Shown: piece after piece, positions 4,596-7,109 of the stretch | Numbering within the stretch: the first letter of the stretch is position 1 | How the letters are laid out: each line of letters begins with the position of its first letter | Made by a program: the position numbers and the translations under genes | From: Treponema sp. | Lineage (GTDB): Bacteria; Spirochaetota; Spirochaetia; Treponematales; Breznakiellaceae | NCBI GenBank assembly: GCA_031289935.1 | Contig: JAITON010000050.1 | Coordinates: forward strand, 1-7,109 | DNA length: 7,109 nt | Reading direction: 5' to 3' | The notes under the pieces: generated by a model | What the model was told of the DNA's origin: nothing | Database searches by the model: none | What the model saw: the letters and a program-made list of their open reading frames with translations, nothing else

Positions 4596-7085
4596 ATGAT
4601 GAAAGCAGAGGAGATTCTCGCGCAGTTGACGGTAGGGGAGAAGGCTTCCCTTTGTTCGGGGCTGGATTACTGGAAGCTCAAGGCGATTCCCCGGCTGGGC
4701 ATCGGGAACGTGATGGTGAGCGACGGGCCCCACGGGCTGCGGAAACAGGCCGGGGCCAGCGACAACCTGGGAAACAACGAAAGCGTGCCGGCCACTTGCT
4801 TCCCCGCAGCCTGCGCCACGGCCTCGAGCTTTGACCCTAGTCTCCTGGCGGAGATCGGGGGGGCTATGGCCGAAGAGGCCTTAAAGGAAGAGGTCTCGGT
4901 GATCCTCGGCCCCGGGGTGAATATCAAGCGGAGCCCCCTCTGCGGCCGGAACTTCGAGTACTTTAGCGAAGACCCCTATGTGGCGGGGGAACTAGCATCG
5001 GCTATGATCGGGGGAATCCAGGAAAAGGGCGTGGGGACGAGCCTTAAGCACTATGCCGCCAATAACCAGGAACTGGCCCGGCTAATCTGCGACTCCGTGG
5101 TGGACGAGCGGGCCCTGCGGGAAATTTACCTGGCCGCCTTTGAACGGGCGGTTAAGCAGGCGGCCCCCTGGACCATCATGTGCTCCTACAATGTGATTAA
5201 CGGGACCTACGCGAGCGAACACAGGGAGCTTCTCACCACGATCCTGCGGGAGGAATGGGGCTTTAAGGGCCTGGTGATGAGCGACTGGGGGGCCACGGCA
5301 GACCGTCCCACAGGCATTGCCGCCGGGATGGACCTGGAGATGCCCGGCTCAGGGCCCTATAACGATAAGCAGATCGTCAAGGCCCTCCGCCGGGGAAGCT
5401 TGAGCGAAGCGGATCTGGACAAGCCGGCTCTTAGAATCATTGAGCTTATTCAGAAATCCCAGAAAACCCTGGAGGCCCATAAGGGCTGCTCCTTTAGTAG
5501 TGATGCCCATCATGCCCTGGCGCGGAAGGCGGCGGCCCAATCGGCGGTACTCCTCAAGAACGAGGGCGGGAGCCTCCCCCTGGCCGCCGGTAAGACCGTG
5601 GCAGTGATCGGGGCCTTTGCCAAGACACCCCGCTTCCAGGGCGGCGGTTCCAGCAAGATCAACCCCTTCAAGGTGGATAGCCCCCTGGAAGCCCTCCTGG
5701 AAGCGGGAGTCCCGGCGGAATACGCGCCGGGCTATACCCTAGGGGCCGTTACGGGCTGGATCTCCGGAGTCGTCAAACAGGAGGCCGATGAGGAGGCCCT
5801 GATCCGGGAAGCCGTGGAACTGGCGGCAAAAAAGGACATCGCCCTCGTCTTTGCGGGCCTCCCCGACGAATACGAAAGCGAAGGCTACGACCGTAAGAGC
5901 CTGGACATGCCCGATGCCCACAACCGGCTCATTGAGGCGGTGGCCGGGGCCAACCCCAATACCCTGGTAGTGCTCATGACCGGCTCCCCGGTGAGCCTCC
6001 CCTGGGCCGATAGGGTAAAGGCGATTCTCCTGGCCTATCTGGGGGGAGAGGCCGTGGGCGGGGCTCTGGCGGATCTCCTCACCGGGGCAGTGAACCCCTC
6101 GGGAAAGCTCGCGGAGACCTGGCCCCTGTCCCTGGCGGATACGCCGGCCTACCGCTACTTCCCCGGGGTCCGTACCGTCGAATACCGGGAGAGCGTCTTT
6201 GTGGGCTACCGTTACTACGATACCGCCGGTAAGGCCGTGGCCTATCCCCTGGGTTTCGGGCTCAGTTACACGAGCTTTGAGTACTCGGGGCTCTCGCTGA
6301 GCCGGTCAAGCTTTAAGCCGGGGGATTCGGTCAGGGCCACGATAACGCTGAAAAACACCGGCGCCCGGGAGGGGGCCGAGACGGTACAGCTCTACGTGGA
6401 GGCCGGGGAACCGGCGATCTTCCGGCCCCAAAAAGAGCTCCGGGGCTTTGAGAAAGTCTTTCTTAAGGCCGGGGAGAGCCGGAGCGTCAGCTTTTCCCTG
6501 GACGAACGGAGTTTTGCCTACTATAACCTTCCCGCCAGGACCTGGGCCATTGAGGGCGGCGAGTACCGCGTCCTTATCGGCGCGTCCAGCCGGGACATCC
6601 GCTTAAAAGCGGCCATCCAGGTGGAAGGCGACGGCAAGGAGGCCCTGCTGGCCGGTCTCCGGGAGAAAGCCCCGGACTACTATGCCCTCAAGCCGGCCCG
6701 GGACACGGTTCCGAGGGAACTAGCCCCGGGGGGGCTGGACATAGGGGCGGCCTCTTTTGAGGCGGTCCTGGGGCGGCCCATTCCCCAGGCGGAGCCCCAA
6801 GGGGGCCGCGGGCCGGGGGCCTTCAGCATCAACACGAGCTTTGAAGATATCAAGGACACGTTTATCGGAAGGCTCCTCTGGAAGTTCCTCAACAAGGAGA
6901 TTGACCGGCGTTTCCCCGGCGCGGAGGCGGAGGCCCGGCAGATTGCGGTGGACACGGTAAGCTACTCGCCGATCCGGGGCCTCCACATGGCGATAAGCAG
7001 TATCACGGGGGGGCACATAGCCTTTCTGGTGAAGCTGCTGAATATCGGCAGAGGCCATGCGCCATCCGGCAAACTACACGAGTAG
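4596..7085 (+). CDS. Glycoside hydrolase family 3, beta-glucosidase-like, with C-terminal helical extension
   Basis: An 829-residue GH3 enzyme. The N domain spans about 5-285: substrate-site motif SDGPHGLR (42-49), RNFEYFSEDP (118-127), KHYAANNQE (151-159) and nucleophile D230 in VMSDWGA. The C domain (about 310-560) carries the predicted acid/base E429 in YESEGYDR and ends PLGFGLSYTSFEY. An FN3-like domain follows (about 565-672). The SDGP motif and SEG-DR acid/base loop fit beta-glucosidases. Beyond the usual end are about 155 residues: a Gly/Pro-rich linker (about 728-742), then a predicted helical part with SFEDIKDTFIGRLLWKF and ISSITGGHIAFLVKLLN, a tail I recall from Firmicutes-type GH3 proteins. 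No signal peptide, so probably an intracellular cello-oligosaccharide or aryl-glucoside hydrolase. Strong ribosome site; starts 21 bp after metA and is probably co-transcribed with it. Exact substrate is not certain. Confidence 0.94.
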   Translation: MMKAEEILAQLTVGEKASLCSGLDYWKLKAIPRLGIGNVMVSDGPHGLRKQAGASDNLGNNESVPATCFPAACATASSFDPSLLAEIGGAMAEEALKEEVSVILGPGVNIKRSPLCGRNFEYFSEDPYVAGELASAMIGGIQEKGVGTSLKHYAANNQELARLICDSVVDERALREIYLAAFERAVKQAAPWTIMCSYNVINGTYASEHRELLTTILREEWGFKGLVMSDWGATADRPTGIAAGMDLEMPGSGPYNDKQIVKALRRGSLSEADLDKPALRIIELIQKSQKTLEAHKGCSFSSDAHHALARKAAAQSAVLLKNEGGSLPLAAGKTVAVIGAFAKTPRFQGGGSSKINPFKVDSPLEALLEAGVPAEYAPGYTLGAVTGWISGVVKQEADEEALIREAVELAAKKDIALVFAGLPDEYESEGYDRKSLDMPDAHNRLIEAVAGANPNTLVVLMTGSPVSLPWADRVKAILLAYLGGEAVGGALADLLTGAVNPSGKLAETWPLSLADTPAYRYFPGVRTVEYRESVFVGYRYYDTAGKAVAYPLGFGLSYTSFEYSGLSLSRSSFKPGDSVRATITLKNTGAREGAETVQLYVEAGEPAIFRPQKELRGFEKVFLKAGESRSVSFSLDERSFAYYNLPARTWAIEGGEYRVLIGASSRDIRLKAAIQVEGDGKEALLAGLREKAPDYYALKPARDTVPRELAPGGLDIGAASFEAVLGRPIPQAEPQGGRGPGAFSINTSFEDIKDTFIGRLLWKFLNKEIDRRFPGAEAEARQIAVDTVSYSPIRGLHMAISSITGGHIAFLVKLLNIGRGHAPSGKLHE

Positions 7086-7109
7086 ACCAGGGTATATTGT
7101 ACGATAAAG
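7086..7109. other. Short 3' flank, nothing recognised
   Basis: These 24 bases after the GH3 stop hold no visible hairpin plus T-run. Any terminator or next gene lies beyond the window. Confidence 0.5.

Noticed and set aside
6728..7013. G7 runs (4857-4863, 6728-6734, 7007-7013) in the second GH3 gene as phase-variation tracts
   Set aside because: All encode in-frame Gly codons using GGG, which is common throughout this G+C-rich gene, and the frame is intact; there is no sign of switching.

Overview
The window is bacterial chromosomal DNA of about 7.1 kb, tightly packed with protein-coding genes. It carries no RNA genes, insertion sequences or CRISPR array that I can see. Five genes are complete, and a sixth runs off the left edge. 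The content points to a saccharolytic, probably fermentative bacterium that makes its own methionine: two family 3 glycoside hydrolases without signal peptides, a MetA-type homoserine acyltransferase, and two Rrf2 regulators. The gene mix and the short 9-bp tandem repeats at gene ends would fit a free-living or gut spirochaete (Treponema/Spirochaeta type). A Clostridia-like host is also possible, and the sequence does not settle it.

Layout: (1) 1-513, + strand, the 3' part of an unrecognised acidic protein. (2) 514-578, a short gap between convergent genes holding five copies of a 9-bp repeat. (3) 579-3555, - strand, a three-gene unit read in the order GH3 beta-xylosidase-like enzyme, Rrf2 regulator with three clustered cysteines, Rrf2 regulator without them; both junctions are 4-bp ATGA overlaps. 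(4) 3556-3647, a 92-bp divergent promoter region with two back-to-back sigma70-type promoters whose -35 boxes are only 4 bp apart. (5) 3648-7085, + strand, metA (predicted acetyl-CoA type) followed 21 bp later by a GH3 beta-glucosidase-like enzyme. (6) 7086-7109, a short tail with nothing recognisable.

Working together (inference): both glycosidases look cytoplasmic and would split imported oligosaccharides, one xylo-type and one gluco-type. The Rrf2 proteins resemble the CymR/IscR/NsrR group. Both end in a terminal isoleucine (-YYI and -YTI), a feature shared by proteins that dock in the active site of cysteine synthase CysK. Because they are encoded divergently from metA, a plausible model is that they sense sulfur, cysteine or Fe-S status and control the shared promoter region, tying plant-sugar use to methionine synthesis. 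The coupling of a beta-xylosidase to two Rrf2 regulators, with metA and a second GH3 enzyme opposite, is the most unusual aspect of the window.
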